This document shows, one piece after another, positions 24,556 through 25,013 of a stretch of 25,013 nt of DNA (its first letter is position 1; each line of letters opens with the position of its first letter). Position numbers and translations under genes: made by a program. The notes below the pieces were generated by a model. That model had not been told where the DNA came from, ran no database searches, and worked only from the letters and a program-made list of their open reading frames with translations. Source of the DNA: an uncultured Clostridiaceae bacterium (GTDB lineage Bacteria; Bacillota; Clostridia; TANB77; CAG-508); assembly GCA_958402495.1 (NCBI GenBank), contig CATXTS010000015.1:1-25013 (forward strand). Direction: 5' to 3'.

Positions 24556-24789
24556 TTATTTTGCTTTTTCAATTAAAGCTTTTACTGTATCTGTTGGTTT
24601 TGCACCATTTTTAATCCAGTTTGCTACTTTTTCTTGATCAATCACAATGGTAGATGGTTTTGTCATTGGATCATATGTTCCAATTTGTTCAATAATTTTA
24701 CCATCTCTTGATGTTCTAGAATCTGCAACAACTATATGATAAAATGGAGCTTTTTTAGCACCTACTCTTTTTAATCTGATTTTTACCAT
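24556..24789 (-). CDS. rpsP: ribosomal protein S16
   Basis: A 30S assembly protein of about 77 residues from the preferred start MVKIRLKRVGAKKAPFYHIVVADSR, followed by GKIIEQIGTYDP and the C-terminal VANWIKNGAKPTDTVKALIEKA. The ATG at 24789 has AGGAGGTGAAAAGA directly upstream. An upstream in-frame start at 24807 would place this Shine-Dalgarno site inside the gene and is rejected. It begins the S16 cluster after ffh. Confidence 0.97.
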   Translation of the reverse strand: MVKIRLKRVGAKKAPFYHIVVADSRTSRDGKIIEQIGTYDPMTKPSTIVIDQEKVANWIKNGAKPTDTVKALIEKAK

Positions 24790-24856
24790 TCTTTTCACCT
24801 CCTGCAAATATCTTTTTTATTAACATAAAAAATTAATAACTTAACTATATTTTGAA

Positions 24857-25013
24857 TTACATTTTGAAATTTTTCAAATCATTTGGATTGATATTTTTCA
24901 TCATGTTCTTCATTCCTTTGCCATTTTGCATTTTCTTCATCATTTTTTGCGTCATTTCAAAGGATTTCATAAATTGGTTAATTTGTTGTTTTGTCGTATC
25001 ACTACCTTTGGCA
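24857..25013 (-). CDS. ffh: signal recognition particle protein Ffh, C-terminal end
   Basis: Only the last 52 codons are in the window. The translation is Met-rich (FMKSFEMTQKMMKKMQN, then GMKNMMKNINPNDLKNFKM), typical of the end of the SRP54 M domain that binds signal peptides and SRP RNA. Position directly before rpsP matches the conserved ylxM-ffh-rpsP order. The stop codon is at 24857-24859. Confidence 0.9.
   Translation of the reverse strand, partial: AKGSDTTKQQINQFMKSFEMTQKMMKKMQNGKGMKNMMKNINPNDLKNFKM

Noticed and set aside
1..25013. tRNA or rRNA genes
   Set aside because: I recognised no cloverleaf with a GGTTCRANNCC arm or rRNA sequence on either strand. The only RNA element supported is the T-box.

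Overview
The window looks like the chromosome of a low-GC Gram-positive anaerobe, most likely an uncultured member of the Clostridia. The evidence is strongly AT-rich sequence, PolC-type DNA polymerase III, a tyrosine T-box leader, a sortase with an LPQTG substrate, TTG/GTG starts, and canonical sigma-A promoters and Shine-Dalgarno sites. Nearly all genes are on the minus strand. I cannot name the species.

Layout from the right edge leftwards (direction of transcription): a translation cluster ffh(partial)-rpsP-khpA-rimM-trmD-rplS (25013-22502); a cell-surface pair, an LPQTG-anchored protein and a convergent sortase (22299-21219); then pyrH-frr-ispA-uppS-cdsA-rseP (21066-15951), which covers UMP kinase, ribosome recycling, isoprenoid carriers, phospholipid precursors and intramembrane proteolysis. 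A plus-strand Rpn/PD-(D/E)XK nuclease gene lies between rseP and polC (14592-10168). Left of polC are a 48-bp perfect palindrome, a lone plus-strand gene of unknown function, small membrane/DUF genes, a glycosyltransferase-acyltransferase pair, an HD-domain protein, an AIM24-family protein, a truncated-looking fragment, a T-box-controlled tyrS, a nitroreductase, a transglutaminase-like protein and the N-terminal part of an rRNA cytosine methyltransferase.

The most unusual signal concerns the codon CGG. By hand scan of about 7,480 codons I found only three in-frame CGG codons. Each sits exactly where a gene changes reading frame by +1: cdsA (CTT CGG T), the sortase (GTT CGG T) and the Rpn nuclease (AAA CGG T). 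In all three, leaving the C unread and continuing at GGT restores the family-typical protein, while about fifty out-of-frame CGG trinucleotides inside genes are tolerated. This suggests that CGG is unassigned or has no efficient tRNA in this organism and acts as a general +1 frameshift signal, or that a four-base CGGT codon is read. Chance mutations or sequencing errors are unlikely to hit only this codon three times in the same way.

Secondary points: a palindromic element whose end supplies the -35 box of the glycosyltransferase promoter; a perfect palindrome between convergent genes; the loss of dxr from the usual uppS-cdsA-dxr-rseP-polC order; an acidic tail on ribosomal protein L19; and a transglutaminase-like protein that appears to lack its catalytic Cys and His.
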